A stretch of 64,000 nt of DNA from JAFMDF01 sp965222705 (GTDB lineage Bacteria; Bacteroidota; Bacteroidia; Chitinophagales; Saprospiraceae): contig CBDCUO010000026.1 of assembly GCA_965222705.1 (NCBI GenBank), positions 102,054-166,053 on the forward strand, given 5' to 3'. Under the pieces are notes generated by a model that worked only from the letters and a program-made list of their open reading frames with translations, was not told the origin of the DNA and searched no databases. Below are positions 45,356-55,100 of this stretch, piece by piece; the first letter of the stretch is position 1, and every line of letters starts with the position of its first letter. A program made the position numbers and the translations under genes.

Positions 45356-45724
45356 ATGTCATTCGAAATAACTGGGCGATTGCACAAAAAATACGATACA
45401 GAAAGCAAAACGGCCTCTTTTCAAGCCAGAGAATTCGTCATTTTAGTTGATGGGACTTATCCCAATTACATAAAATTCCAACTAACTCAGGACCGCTGTA
45501 GCCTGATGGATAATTATAATGAAGGAGAGGAGATCAAGGTGCATTTTGATTTAAGGGGACGGGAATGGCAGGGAAAATATTTTACCAACCTGAATGCCTG
45601 GAGGATAGAAAGCGGCGAAACGCCCGTATCGGTAGTGCCTCCTTCAACAGAGGAGGGAGATTCCTCTTTTCCCACTGCGAGCGATGCACCAACTACTTCT
45701 GGCGAAGAAGAATTGCCTTTTTAA
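45356..45724 (+). CDS. DUF3127 protein with SSB-like acidic tail
   Basis: A 122-residue protein. Residues 1 to about 85 are the DUF3127 domain, a small β-barrel (OB-like) fold: MSFEITGRLHKKYDTESKTASFQAREFVILVD, FQLTQDRCSLMDNY, IKVHFDLRGREWQGKYFTNLNAWRI. The remaining residues are a disordered Ser/Thr/Pro-rich linker ending in EEELPF, like the acidic tip by which single-stranded DNA-binding proteins recruit partners. DUF3127 proteins are abundant in Bacteroidota, function unproven. Insertion sequence 2 ends 48 bp upstream, so its promoter may be altered. Confidence 0.88.
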   Translation: MSFEITGRLHKKYDTESKTASFQAREFVILVDGTYPNYIKFQLTQDRCSLMDNYNEGEEIKVHFDLRGREWQGKYFTNLNAWRIESGETPVSVVPPSTEEGDSSFPTASDAPTTSGEEELPF

Positions 45725-45767
45725 CCGCAAGACAGGCTAGCAGTCGATTTTGCCAGATGAACAAAGT

Positions 45768-46487
45768 CTAAGCAGAATGAAGAAAAAGCTGGTCGTAAAG
45801 AGCAAATAAAATATATAAAACGATTATCAAAGAAAAGGCGGCCTCTTTAAATATGATTAAAAAAATCAGTGCTATAATTGCAAAAATGAACCGAATTTCG
45901 TTGCCTGCCCATTTAAATTCTTTGAACTTAAAACTAAACATAGGTATTTCTGCAATCAACAAATAAGATAGTACCAATATGGTTGGATATAACAAATAAG
46001 GATTAATAACCAATTCTCGCAAACCATAGGAGTCATAATGGTAAATAAGCATTAAACCAACGGTAAAAATGGTGCAGGAAGGGGTATTTAAACCAATGAA
46101 GTTTTCTGATTGTCGAGTATCAATATTAAACTTTGCCAGCCGCAATGCCGCAAAAACAGTAATCAGAAAAGCGGGCAGTCCTGCCAAAATTAAATATTGA
46201 GGAAATTCTACAAAATTTTTGGTCATCCCTCTCACCAACAGCATGTAAATAATTGCTCCCGGCACAACTCCGAAGGAAACCATATCCGCCAGCGAATCTA
46301 ATTGTTTTCCCAGCAGAGACTTTACTTTTAGTGTTCTGGCAACCATCCCGTCCAAATAATCCGCCCATGCGCCGATAAATAAAAAGATGAAGGCTTGAAA
46401 AAATTGATTATAAAATATACAAGCCAATGCGCAGCAACCGCAAAATAAATTAACCGAAGTGATGATATGTGGAATGTTTTTTTTCAT
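45768..46487 (-). CDS. pssA: CDP-diacylglycerol-serine O-phosphatidyltransferase
   Basis: About 239 residues from ATG 46487 (MKKNIPHIITSVNLFCGCCAL); the frame is open 8 codons further up. It makes phosphatidylserine, the precursor of phosphatidylethanolamine. The CDP-alcohol phosphotransferase signature DG-x2-AR-x8-G-x3-D-x3-D is complete in DYLDGMVARTLKVKSLLGKQLDSLADMVSFG. Several membrane helices follow, as expected of an inner-membrane enzyme. It is convergent with the DUF3127 gene (43-bp gap). Confidence 0.93.
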   Translation of the reverse strand: MKKNIPHIITSVNLFCGCCALACIFYNQFFQAFIFLFIGAWADYLDGMVARTLKVKSLLGKQLDSLADMVSFGVVPGAIIYMLLVRGMTKNFVEFPQYLILAGLPAFLITVFAALRLAKFNIDTRQSENFIGLNTPSCTIFTVGLMLIYHYDSYGLRELVINPYLLYPTILVLSYLLIAEIPMFSFKFKEFKWAGNEIRFIFAIIALIFLIIFKEAAFSLIIVLYILFALYDQLFLHSA

Positions 46488-46829
46488 GTACGATTGATAC
46501 AAAAGTATCATTTTTCTTCATTAGACCAAAGGCAGCATTTTGGCTCCTATACGTCGTTTTGCTTTTATATTTACACTTTGTACTTATTATTTTCGTTAAC
46601 TTTAAGCAATCAAAAGCGTATTTTCAAAATAGTGAAATCTACCATTACTTCACCAATGAATAAGCATTATATTTTGAAAGTGGTTTATGTTGGCAATTCA
46701 CACAGAATATGGTTGTAATAATTTGGTCCCTCTGTTGTTATGACTCTTCTTTCTCATCCTTAAAAAATTACTATGAAAAAGTTTAAGTTTTTAATAATCT
46801 TAATTTTTATTTGCTTTGGTTTTTCAGCC

Positions 46830-46916
46830 AATAGACCTTATTCGGATTTGTGTGCGTCTGCACACAAACCGCCTCCAATCAGTAGTTTGGAAAATGCTCT
46901 ATACGAAATTTTTTAG
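46830..46916 (+). repeat. Palindromic repeat R1, copy 1 (87 bp)
   Basis: Aligns without gaps to the minus strand of 63733-63819, about 72 of 87 identical by hand count. The core is a palindrome, TTTGTGTGC at 46847-46855 and GCACACAAA at 46860-46868. Lies inside the interrupted secreted-protein gene. Confidence 0.8.
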
Positions 46917-46943
46917 AATAAAGTCTAATAAACACATATTAAA

Positions 46944-48112
46944 TAGGTTGATTGCATCAAAATAAAGTCTGAAGGACTGAGATAAGAGCTAACTCATTCC
47001 AAGCGACTCTTTTCCTAACTTTTTTGAGACTATCTTTTCCTTTATTTTTCAGTAATAAATGTAAAGCCATTTTTCTCAGGATTGCCATATTTTCTGGTGC
47101 ATTATCTTGTTTTACTCGTTGCTGATCTTCACGAAAGACGACATCTAAATACCAATGTAACTGGTTTTCAATACTCCAGTGATGACGGATGCAATCATTA
47201 AAATAAACGGCACTTTCCTTTTTACTGCTGACATAGAAGCGCCTTTTGAAGGTCTCCTTGTCAGGTTCTTTTTTAAAAGTACGCCTTGATTCTACCATAA
47301 TGACACTTTGGGCATCTTGCCAATTCTTTAACTCATCAATAAACTCCAGATAGTCACAAACATAGGTAGTTCGTTGTTCTATTCTTCCACCAACCAAATC
47401 CACTTGAGTGGCTTTTTCAAAGCTTGCTGTCCTGTTTACCATCCAATCATGCACTTCTTCGTACAAACCTTTATTATTTTCCTTTAAGGCTAGCAAATAA
47501 TCTGCTTGCTTTTGGCGAATCTTACCAGCTATTTTCCGATCAGACCCCATGGCATCTATACTGACTAAGGAACCAGCTATTTCTAAGTCCTTCAACAGGT
47601 TCGGAATAGCTGCTTTTTCATTGCTTTTCTGTTCAACTTTGACCTGACCCAGACTAAGACAATGTTGGCTGACCCAGGCACTAACTAAACAAAGTCCAGC
47701 TGTCCTTTTACCTTGCTCTCCGGTAGCTCGCAAAACTTTGCCATCTATAGTAACCTGATAGTCAGTTAATTGGTCGATGATCTCTTTTGACCACTTGACC
47801 AAACAGGTTTCAAAAGCAGATACATCCAAATAGCGAAAAACCCGATTAAAGGTGTCATGAGACGGTATCCCATTCGGTAAAACCAGGAATTGTCGTAAAA
47901 AATCCTCTTTTTGACGACCATATTCTGCAATCTCTTCGAAATCTTCAGCGCCACTCAATACAGCACATAAACTAATGATCAATATCTCACTCAACAGATG
48001 ACGGATCCGTCCTTGAACTCGAAAATCTGGTACGCTTGAAAATATTTTTTGTAAATCCATCCCTGAATTTACAACTTATCCCGATTTTACCTATTTTGAT
48101 GCAATCAACCTA
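46944..48112 (-). mobile_element. Insertion sequence 3 (ISAs1 family), 1169 bp
   Basis: A perfect 21-bp terminal inverted repeat, beginning TAGGTTGATTGCATC at 46944 and complementary to 48092-48112. CATATTAAA flanks it at 46935-46943 and 48113-48121 as a 9-bp target duplication. One intact transposase on the minus strand. It interrupts a small secreted-protein gene. Confidence 0.95.
46957..48060 (-). CDS. ISAs1-family transposase of insertion sequence 3
   Basis: A 367-residue transposase of the ISAs1 (H-repeat associated) family. Landmarks: RIRHLLSEILIISLCAVLSGAEDFEEIAEYGRQKEDFLRQ, LPNGIPSHDTFNRVFRYLD, IDGKVLRATGEQGKR (first catalytic aspartate), LVSIDAMGSDRKIAGKI (second) and RHHWSIENQLHWYLDVVFREDQ with the glutamate. 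Full length and without damage. Nearly fills the element. Confidence 0.92.
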   Translation of the reverse strand: MDLQKIFSSVPDFRVQGRIRHLLSEILIISLCAVLSGAEDFEEIAEYGRQKEDFLRQFLVLPNGIPSHDTFNRVFRYLDVSAFETCLVKWSKEIIDQLTDYQVTIDGKVLRATGEQGKRTAGLCLVSAWVSQHCLSLGQVKVEQKSNEKAAIPNLLKDLEIAGSLVSIDAMGSDRKIAGKIRQKQADYLLALKENNKGLYEEVHDWMVNRTASFEKATQVDLVGGRIEQRTTYVCDYLEFIDELKNWQDAQSVIMVESRRTFKKEPDKETFKRRFYVSSKKESAVYFNDCIRHHWSIENQLHWYLDVVFREDQQRVKQDNAPENMAILRKMALHLLLKNKGKDSLKKVRKRVAWNELALISVLQTLF

Positions 48113-48479
48113 CATATTAAAAAGTACAGTCGGAACTTCGGAATATAAAATTAAAGAAATAGTTACTGACAAAATTGAAGCATGTTCATGTCATTATGAT
48201 AGAATAGTTTCTAAAAAGTATCTAGGAAGTACATGTCAAAGTGCAAGTTATCATCTGGTATTTGTACCTTATAATGTAGGAGCATGTAGTAATATAGGCT
48301 CTCGGCAATGGTCTTTTGATAGACCGGTAACAGTTATTGGAGGGAATTTGAATAGCAAGTCTGTAGATATTGAATTCTCATCTCCGAATGATTGCAAAAT
48401 TAATATCACTATGGCTGCATCTTATGGGTCTATATGTCCAGCAACCCATTATGCTTATAAAGAGGTGCAGATACAATAG

Positions 48480-48796
48480 GGTCTTAATTTTTACCGGTTT
48501 TAACCTTTTAAATTGATTCACAAGTAGACTTCACAATAAATTTATATATGTTTAATCTGAGACAAGAGGTAATGTTGTCGCAATGCAAATTTACAAATAA
48601 CCACTATTATTTCACCTAGAAACGGTTTTGAAATTAATCTTAAGAATTTTATTGCGAAGTATGACAGAACAAAGGCGCATAAAAAATTAGTGAGTAGTAG
48701 TTTTAAAACAGTTTTTTAACATCTGTAATGTTGTTGGAATAATAGGGTGCTAGACCATTTTCAGAAAAATATGATTCATATTTAGAAAAGTGAATT
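48480..48796. other. Intergenic region before the first T9SS adhesin
   Basis: The 317 bp are AT-rich. No gene, clear hairpin or promoter was recognised. Confidence 0.4.
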
Positions 48797-51700
48797 ATGA
48801 AAAGAAAGTCTCTAATTCTTCTTTTTTTTCTTTTTATATTTTCTTCAAAAACCTCAACCCAACCCGCTAATGATAATTGTGAGAATGCTATTGTTATTAG
48901 TATAGTAGAAGGTTTTTGTTCAGAACGAGAGAAATATACTAATCAGAATGCGACCATTTCTGAAATTGCACAGTTCAACTGCTTGCCTGAAAATGCTCGG
49001 GATGTCTGGTTCAAGTTTACAGCGATTGCACCAAATATCGTTATTACAATAATTGGAAATAATTCACAAAATTTATCAGGAGGAACACTCAGAACTCCAG
49101 AAGCAGAATTGTTTTTTGTTAAAAGTTGCCCAAATGATTTAGAGTCTATTGAGTGTGCAGTAGATTTAGAAGGCAATAATCTCGTTAGTTTAAATAAGGG
49201 AGGTTTGGTTCCTGGTATTGAATATTTGATTAGGGTACAGGGTAGTAGTGGAGGAACTGGAACTTTTCAACTATGTATTAATAATTTCACCCCTGCTTTT
49301 CCACCTGAATCAGATTGTGACAAATCTCATTTACTATGTGATAAATCTACCATTTTTGTAGAAAAAGTAAATGGTGCTGGAAATAACCCCAATGAAGGAG
49401 AAGGCACCTGTTTAGATGTTGATCCTTTCTCTAACTCAGAATCCAGTTCTGTTTGGTATAAATGGATTGCTGCTTCGAATGGTTCATTGACTTTTATTCT
49501 TACTCCTGAAAACCCTGCTGATGATCTTGATTTTGCGCTATTCGAACTTCCTAATGGCATAGATGATTGTAGAAACAAAATGCTTTTAAGGTGTATAGCT
49601 TCTGGAGAAAACAGGGGACAACCTTTTTCAGAATGGCAAAGATGTGTCGGTCCAACAGGACTAAGCCTGAATGACATGGATATGGAAGAAATAGCGGGTT
49701 GTCAATCTGGAGATAATAATTTTGTCTCCTTTATAGAAATGGAAGAAGGAACAGCCTATGCCCTTTTAATCAACAATTTCTCAGAAACAGAAACAGGGTT
49801 CACACTCCAATTCGGCGGCACCGGTGAATTCCAAGGCCCCGAACCTCAAATTGATGCCATTATTAATAGTACTACCAACGTCATTTGCGCCGGAGAAGAA
49901 GTGACCTTTAGAGGAGATAATTCCCGCTTTATTTTAGGAGAAATTACAGAGTACGAGTGGACCTTTGGGGTAGGAGCGGTGCCTTCTACTACGACCGGTT
50001 CCGGACCCCATGTGGTGCGATATGAGGAACCTGGTGATAAGTCCGTTGTTTTGACTATTACAACAGATTTGGGTTGCAAGGTAAGCGATATTGAGGCCTC
50101 GGTAGTGATTGTGGAAGCTTGCTGTGAGGAAGTGAATAATATTACGGGTAGTGGCATTATTAGCGATGTAATTTGTGGAAATCAACGAGGCGCGATTGAC
50201 TTCTCAGTTTCCAGTAATTCTCCTATCAGTACCATTGAATGGAGCAATAATGCCACTACGGAGGACGTATCAGACTTAGCCCCTGATATTTATATGGTGA
50301 CAGTGACGAATCTGGCTACTTGCCGAGATTCTTTCACCTTTCCGGTAGATTCAGTTGCGCCTTTCGAAGTATTGGCGAATATCACCAAGCCCACTTGTGA
50401 TGGCGGTAGAGATGGCGCCATAGAACTCAACATTACCGATGGATTTGAGCCGATTCAGATTGACTTTGGAAATGGCTTTGGTAACGGCCGCACCCTAACT
50501 GATTTAACGGTCGGCGACTATCCCATAACGATCGTTGACGGCAATGGCTGTACCGAGGAATCCATCATCGAAGTAAGAGAACTGGAATTGGAGCTGGACT
50601 CTTCCGTAGCTGCGATTTCTCCCCCTTCTTGTTTTGGTTTTAATAATGGAAAAATTGAATTAAATTTTGTAAATGGCTTGCCCCCTTACCAATTCGACTG
50701 GAACGACGGTAATGGAATGAGCAGCAATAATACCTTAGACGATTTAACTGCTGGCACTTATACAGTCAATGTACTAGACCAAAACCTATGCAAAGGCGAT
50801 TTTGAATTTATGGTCGAAGACCCGCTGGCACTTGAATTATTACTGGATACAGTGGATGTGAGTTGTGCTGGTGAAGGAGATGGAAGCGTAGAAGCCATTG
50901 TAGAAGGCGGCACCGGTGATTATGCCTATATTTGGAGCAATAATCAAACAAATGCAGCTATCAGCAACTTAGGCCCCGGGACTTATTCCCTAACCGTTTT
51001 AGATGAAAATCAATGCGAAATACAAGGCGAAGCTTTGATTACCCAGCCGCCGATTATCGGTGTAAATGTAATAGACGAACAAGACGTTATTTGTTTTGGA
51101 GATGAAACGGGGATAATTGTTGTAGAGGGGTTTGGCGGAAATCCCAATTACGAATTTAGCATTGATGGCCTAGATTTTCAAAATAATGCCGTTTTGACAA
51201 ACCTGGCAGCAGGGGACTATACCATTACGATCCGAGATCAACTAGGCTGTACCGCCGATGTAAGTGCTTTCATTAACCAACCAGATGAATTGAGTGTAGA
51301 TGCCGGAGAAGATTTGACGGTTAATTTGGGCTTTTCTGGAGAATTAAATGCGACCACATCGCCCTTTTTTCGACCGGTCGTTTATTCCTGGACACCCGCA
51401 GCGTTTTTGAGTTGTGCGGATTGCCCAAACCCGACTGCTTCTCCCCCCATTCACACTACTTTTATTGTTACTATAACAGATGAAACCAATTGTATGGCGA
51501 CGGATTCTTTACAATTTTTTATTAATCCGATTCGGCCAATTTATGTTCCCAATGCCTTTACGCCCAATTTTGACGGAAAAAATGATTTCTTCACCCTTTA
51601 CGGCGGACCGGCAGCTGATAGAATCAGCGAATTAAGAATTTTTGATCGCTGGGGCAATTTAGTTTATGAAGCGGCTAATATTCCACTAAATGAAGAGCGA

Positions 51701-51826
51701 TTGGGTTGGGATGGTCGGTTTAACGGGCGAAGTTTACCGCAGGGAGTTTATGCTTTTATGGCAAAAGTGACGTTTATTGATGAAGCGACAGAGCTATTTG
51801 AAGGAGATATTACTTTGATAAGGTAA
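48797..51826 (+). CDS. T9SS type B-sorted adhesin with PKD and SprB-like repeats
   Basis: A 1009-residue secreted protein. Signal peptide about 1-22. Two N-terminal β-sandwich-like domains with paired cysteines follow (PANDNCENAIVI ... ARDVWFKFTAIAPNIVITI to about 165, and SSSVWYKWIAASNGSLTFIL ... DLDFALFELPNG to about 340). Then a PKD domain (about 354-441, EYEWTFGVGAVPS ... GDKSVVLTITTDLGC), five or six SprB-like repeats of 65-80 residues (about 448-831), a linker domain and the gliding-associated type B sorting domain (about 912-1009: YVPNAFTPNFDGKNDFF ... FDRWGNLVYEA ... GWDGRFNGRSLPQGVYAFM). SprB repeats occur in gliding adhesins; substrate is unknown. Its neighbour is a longer paralogue. 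Confidence 0.88.
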   Translation: MKRKSLILLFFLFIFSSKTSTQPANDNCENAIVISIVEGFCSEREKYTNQNATISEIAQFNCLPENARDVWFKFTAIAPNIVITIIGNNSQNLSGGTLRTPEAELFFVKSCPNDLESIECAVDLEGNNLVSLNKGGLVPGIEYLIRVQGSSGGTGTFQLCINNFTPAFPPESDCDKSHLLCDKSTIFVEKVNGAGNNPNEGEGTCLDVDPFSNSESSSVWYKWIAASNGSLTFILTPENPADDLDFALFELPNGIDDCRNKMLLRCIASGENRGQPFSEWQRCVGPTGLSLNDMDMEEIAGCQSGDNNFVSFIEMEEGTAYALLINNFSETETGFTLQFGGTGEFQGPEPQIDAIINSTTNVICAGEEVTFRGDNSRFILGEITEYEWTFGVGAVPSTTTGSGPHVVRYEEPGDKSVVLTITTDLGCKVSDIEASVVIVEACCEEVNNITGSGIISDVICGNQRGAIDFSVSSNSPISTIEWSNNATTEDVSDLAPDIYMVTVTNLATCRDSFTFPVDSVAPFEVLANITKPTCDGGRDGAIELNITDGFEPIQIDFGNGFGNGRTLTDLTVGDYPITIVDGNGCTEESIIEVRELELELDSSVAAISPPSCFGFNNGKIELNFVNGLPPYQFDWNDGNGMSSNNTLDDLTAGTYTVNVLDQNLCKGDFEFMVEDPLALELLLDTVDVSCAGEGDGSVEAIVEGGTGDYAYIWSNNQTNAAISNLGPGTYSLTVLDENQCEIQGEALITQPPIIGVNVIDEQDVICFGDETGIIVVEGFGGNPNYEFSIDGLDFQNNAVLTNLAAGDYTITIRDQLGCTADVSAFINQPDELSVDAGEDLTVNLGFSGELNATTSPFFRPVVYSWTPAAFLSCADCPNPTASPPIHTTFIVTITDETNCMATDSLQFFINPIRPIYVPNAFTPNFDGKNDFFTLYGGPAADRISELRIFDRWGNLVYEAANIPLNEERLGWDGRFNGRSLPQGVYAFMAKVTFIDEATELFEGDITLIR

Positions 51827-51831
51827 AAGTA

Positions 51832-51852
51832 CAACGGACTTTAGTCTGTTGA
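51832..51852 (+). terminator. Possible terminator hairpin after the first adhesin gene
   Basis: AACGGACT and AGTCTGTT pair with G-U allowance around a short loop, just after the stop. No long T tract follows, so weak. Confidence 0.35.
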
Positions 51853-51893
51853 AAAACAGCCTGCTTGGCTACATTTCTATTATTTTTGCTCAC

Positions 51894-51908
51894 ATTTAAA
51901 CATACTCT
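51894..51908. repeat. Solo match to the MITE terminal repeat
   Basis: ATTTAAACATACTCT is identical to bases 39799-39813 of the MITE-like element's right end. No partner repeat is nearby. Confidence 0.5.
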
Positions 51909-51966
51909 AAACACGAATTGAACAACATTGGTCGTTTATGGTCTATTATTCCATTTGATGCTACTT

Positions 51967-51974
51967 TATCTTTG
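51967..51974 (+). promoter_or_regulatory. Candidate -7 box for the second adhesin
   Basis: TATCTTTG matches TAnnTTTG, about 145 bp before the start codon. No good -33 box at the usual distance. Confidence 0.3.
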
Positions 51975-52117
51975 CCCAGAAATTTTATTTTTTTTATTGC
52001 TCCTCTTCAAAAGGAAATGAAACCGTAAAAACGAATTTTAAATACAATCCGCTTAAAGGACTAACAATTTCTCTTACAAAGGAGCGAAAAGAATTAATCT
52101 CCCAACCTTGTTTGGCT

Positions 52118-55100
52118 ATGTATAAAGTTTTTTACAAAAAAAAGATATTCTTACTCTTTAATTTATTTTTTAGCGCAATTGTTTTAATTGCCCAACCCGC
52201 TAATGACGAATGTGACAGCCCCATTCTTATTAATAATGCGACTGACTTCTGCTCAGGAACAGCCGCTTATACCAATGTCGGAGCGACCCCAACGGATTTC
52301 ACTAATAATACCGGTTGTGCTTCTGACGGCGGCAACGATGTTTGGTTTTCATTTTTAGCAGTCAATACCGATGCCACCATTACTGTGATTGGCAATGCAT
52401 TTGGTCAATCAGGTGGTACTTTAAATCGCCCAGAAGTGGAATTATTACTAGTGGATAATTGCAATGTTTTCCAATCGATTCAATGTGAAGTAGGGAATAG
52501 TTCTAATATTGTTGAACTTAATAAAAGCGGATTACTTCCGGGAGCGACCTATTATATCCGAGTGTTGGGAGAAGGAACCAGAACAGGTACTTTTGAGCTA
52601 TGTGTTCAAAACTTTGCCCGACCCGCAACACCTGGCTCAGATGCCGAAGATGCTTCCGTTTTATGCGATAAATCGGCTTTTACTATAGAGCAATTGACTA
52701 GTTGTGGTAACGATTGTGATGAAGGGACTGGCACCTGCCTAGAAGGAGAACCCGATATTTTTGGCAATTTCGCTCCTTCTGAAAGCAACTCTGCTTGGTT
52801 TACCTGGATAGCGGGTACACAGGGCTTGCTCACCATGACGATTGCGCCCTTAAATCCGGTCGATGATATTGACTTTGCTATTTTTGAACTGCCCAATGGT
52901 GTAAATAATGGCGATGGAAAAGTTGCACTTCGGTGTATGGCTTCCTCCTGTTTTGGTCCTACTGGACTGCGGGATAGCTCGGAAGACTTTATAGAGGTTG
53001 CTGGATGTGAAGGCGAAAGCGACAACTTTTTGGCTCCTTTATTTTTAGAAGAGGGAAAAGCCTACGGCATTTTAATCAATAATTTTTCGGAAACGGGGAA
53101 TGGTGTTTCCATAGAATTTGGCGGCTCCACAGAATTTGAAGGGCCAGTACCAGATCTAAATGTAACTGCCAATGGCACCGGAAATGCCTGCTTTGGAGAA
53201 TCTTTTACCTTTTCAGATAATTCTTCCTTTGCTGTTGGTCAAATTACCAGTCGGGAATGGTTTTTTGGTGTTGGTGCAAGCCCTGAAACAGCCACCGGGC
53301 CAGGACCACATGAAGTCACTTATAGTTCGCCTGGAGAAAAAACAGTTGCTTTAGTTTTAGAAACCAATTTGGGCTGCCGTACGACCAAAGTATTTGAATC
53401 CGTTATCACGGTGAATCCCTGTTGTGAATCTTTAAATGAAATAAATTTACAAAGTAATATAACAGAAATTGACTGCCCCACAGATGGAAATGGAGCTATT
53501 GATTTAACCCTATCCAGTAATTCTACTATCGTTTCTACAGAATGGTCTAATGACGCAATGACGGAAGACTTAAACGATCTTGCTCCGGGTACTTATGAGG
53601 TAGTCGTAACTAATGCAGCGACCTGTACAGCAACTTTTTCACATACCTTTGATGCTCCTGATTCTATCAAAGCAGTAGAAACCACTGTTAATCCTTCTTG
53701 TGGCGGAGGTATGGACGGCTCTATTACAATTGATGTCACGGGAGGCCGGCCTCCTTACCAATACAATTTTGGCGATGGAAATTTTGTTGATAATAATATA
53801 CAGGCAGGCTTATCCATAGGAGATTATGAGGTCATTGTAAGGGATGCAAGCGGATGCACCGCATTGGTAGAAGCTATAGAGTTGGACGAAAAAGAGTTGG
53901 AAATTAATATAGAGAATACGACTGACCCTCAATGTAGCGAGGAAAATACTGGCTCAGTCGAAATCAATATTTCCAATGGGACAGCTCCTTATCAATATGA
54001 TTTTAATAATGGCAATGGCTTGGCTGGTGGCGATGAGGTGTTGAATGCCATAGAAGCAGGAAATTACATTATAGATGTGTTTGATGCCGAACAATGCCGG
54101 GGTACGTTTGAGTTCTCTTTAATGGACCCTGAACCGCTGAATCTAATCGTAGAGGCAGGAAGAGTTACTTGCGCTGGAGATAATGATGGAAGCGCCATCG
54201 CTATCGCTTCAGGCGGCACTGGAAATTATACCTATAATTGGAGTAATGGAGGAATTACTCAGTCCATTGACAATCTGGCTGTAGGCGATTATACAGTAAT
54301 TATTAGCGATGAAAATAATTGTACTATTGAGCGGGTGGTTAACATTTCTGAACCTCCAGCATTGGAAGCTAGTATCGTTGACATGCAGGATTTACTCTGC
54401 CCTGATGAGGATAATGGCACCGTCGAAATAGAAGCGATAGGTGGAACACCTCCTTATGAGTATAGTGTTGACGGCCTTACTTTTCAGTCCACTCCCAACC
54501 TTACAGGTTTGTCGGCTGGCGATTATACTTTAGTTATCAAAGATGATATGGGTTGCACAATAGAATTAAGCGCTACAATTAATAGCCCGGAATCATTGGC
54601 GATCACAGTAGATGCCCCTGCCGGAATTTGTTATGGAGAAACAGTTACTTATACGGATGCTTCCTCTTTTAGCCGAGGTGAAATTGTCAACTGGGAATGG
54701 AATTTTGGAGAGGGGGCTTCTCCTGCTATTGGATCAGGTGCTGGACCTCACACAGTTACTTATACTACTATTGGAACACCAATGGTCGAGCTAAAATTGA
54801 CAACAGATTTGGGCTGTGAAGTAATTTACAGCGAAGCAGCCAATTTTGCTATTACTCCTTGTTGTGAAACGATCAATAGTATTAACCTAACAGCCCTGCC
54901 CACTGATGCTTTATGCGCAGGGAGTGAAGATGGAGCCATTGATTTGGAAATCACCTCTGCACCTCCTCTAACAACTATCGAATGGAACAATGGGGTGACA
55001 ACAGAAGACCTCAATAGTTTGCCAGCAGGCGACTATTCTGTAATAGTTACAAACGATGCAACCTGTGAGCGTGCAGCTACTTATACCATATCTGAACCAA

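Larger units (their letters stand above)
46773..48479 (+). pseudogene. Small secreted-protein gene interrupted by an 87-bp repeat and insertion sequence 3
   Basis: The 5' part (ATG 46773) encodes a signal peptide MKKFKFLIILIFICFGFSA, then runs into the 87-bp R1 repeat (46830-46916) and a stop at 46914-46916. The 3' part resumes after insertion sequence 3 (46944-48112) as HILKSTVGTSEYKIKEIVTDKIEACSCHYD ... ending TAYKEVQIQ-like at 48479. Removing the IS and one target-duplication copy joins the two sides; a one-base shift across the repeat is then needed for a single frame. The mature product would be about 120 residues with six or more cysteines, perhaps disulfide-rich. Function unknown. Confidence 0.55.

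Noticed and set aside
46467..46718. Two overlapping short open frames around the pssA start
   Set aside because: Run antisense into pssA, low-complexity aromatic composition, no family similarity.
46830..46916. A conserved short peptide family encoded by the R1 repeat
   Set aside because: Between the two copies about ten of twelve codon differences change the amino acid, so constraint seems to be on the DNA palindrome.
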